From the NCBI GenBank assembly GCA_030456405.1, contig JAKDNQ010000012.1, positions 1-22,255 on the forward strand: DNA of 22,255 bases. The letters are read 5' to 3'. The translations under genes were made by a program, and so were the position numbers. Numbering within the stretch: position 1 is the first letter of the stretch; every line of letters begins with the position of its first letter. A model generated the notes under the pieces. The model had not been told where the DNA came from. It saw nothing but the letters and a program-made list of their open reading frames with translations, and did not search any database. Positions 22,240 to 22,255 of the stretch are shown one piece after another. The DNA is from Nitrospira sp. (lineage in GTDB: Bacteria; Nitrospirota; Nitrospiria; Nitrospirales; Nitrospiraceae).

Positions 22240-22255
22240 AATCGTTCACCCGGTG

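Overview
The window looks like a chromosomal, accessory-rich stretch of a moderately GC-rich Gram-negative bacterium. A Nitrospira-like (Nitrospirota) host is my best guess. It rests on recalled resemblance of the 10872-10995 palindromic repeat and the general gene style to Nitrospira genomes, not on any search.

Left part (1-6602), accessory or defence-like: a Fic-domain AMPylase-type protein, then about 800 bp of gene-free DNA with degenerate repeats. Next is a 922-residue polypeptide that joins a Cas4/RecB-like domain with Fe-S cysteines, a DEDD-type exonuclease domain, a zinc ribbon and an IS66-type DDE transposase. A GHKL (MutL/MORC/Hsp90-like) ATPase follows.

Middle (6603-14642), cell-envelope genes: a small minus-strand protein of unknown function with its own sigma-54 promoter, a minus-strand lipoprotein, a broken OmpA/MotB-type gene closed by a strong hairpin, a DUF2959-type lipoprotein, a YpfJ-family zinc metallopeptidase, a FUN14-like membrane protein, and a large secreted beta-propeller dihaem cytochrome.

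Right part (14643-22255): a sigma-54-dependent response regulator resembling the PEP-CTERM-box regulator PrsR, a 1.65-kb mostly non-coding region with repeats and a MITE-like element, then five co-oriented genes. These are two tandem paralogous glycine-rich secreted proteins, a 117-aa secreted protein, a FapD-like C39 cysteine peptidase and a 169-aa secreted protein overlapping it by one base. Two of these products carry the same LDxxRGG motif, a candidate double-glycine processing site for the C39 peptidase.

The most interesting signal is regulatory. A dyad of consensus TGWATC-N6-GATWCA occurs in pairs exactly 22 bp apart upstream of three loci: the small minus-strand gene, the regulator gene itself and the glycine-rich operon. 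Each pair is followed by a -24/-12 sigma-54 promoter, two of them perfect. I infer a small self-regulated sigma-54 regulon that controls a secreted, possibly amyloid-like or polyglycine matrix system with its own processing peptidase.
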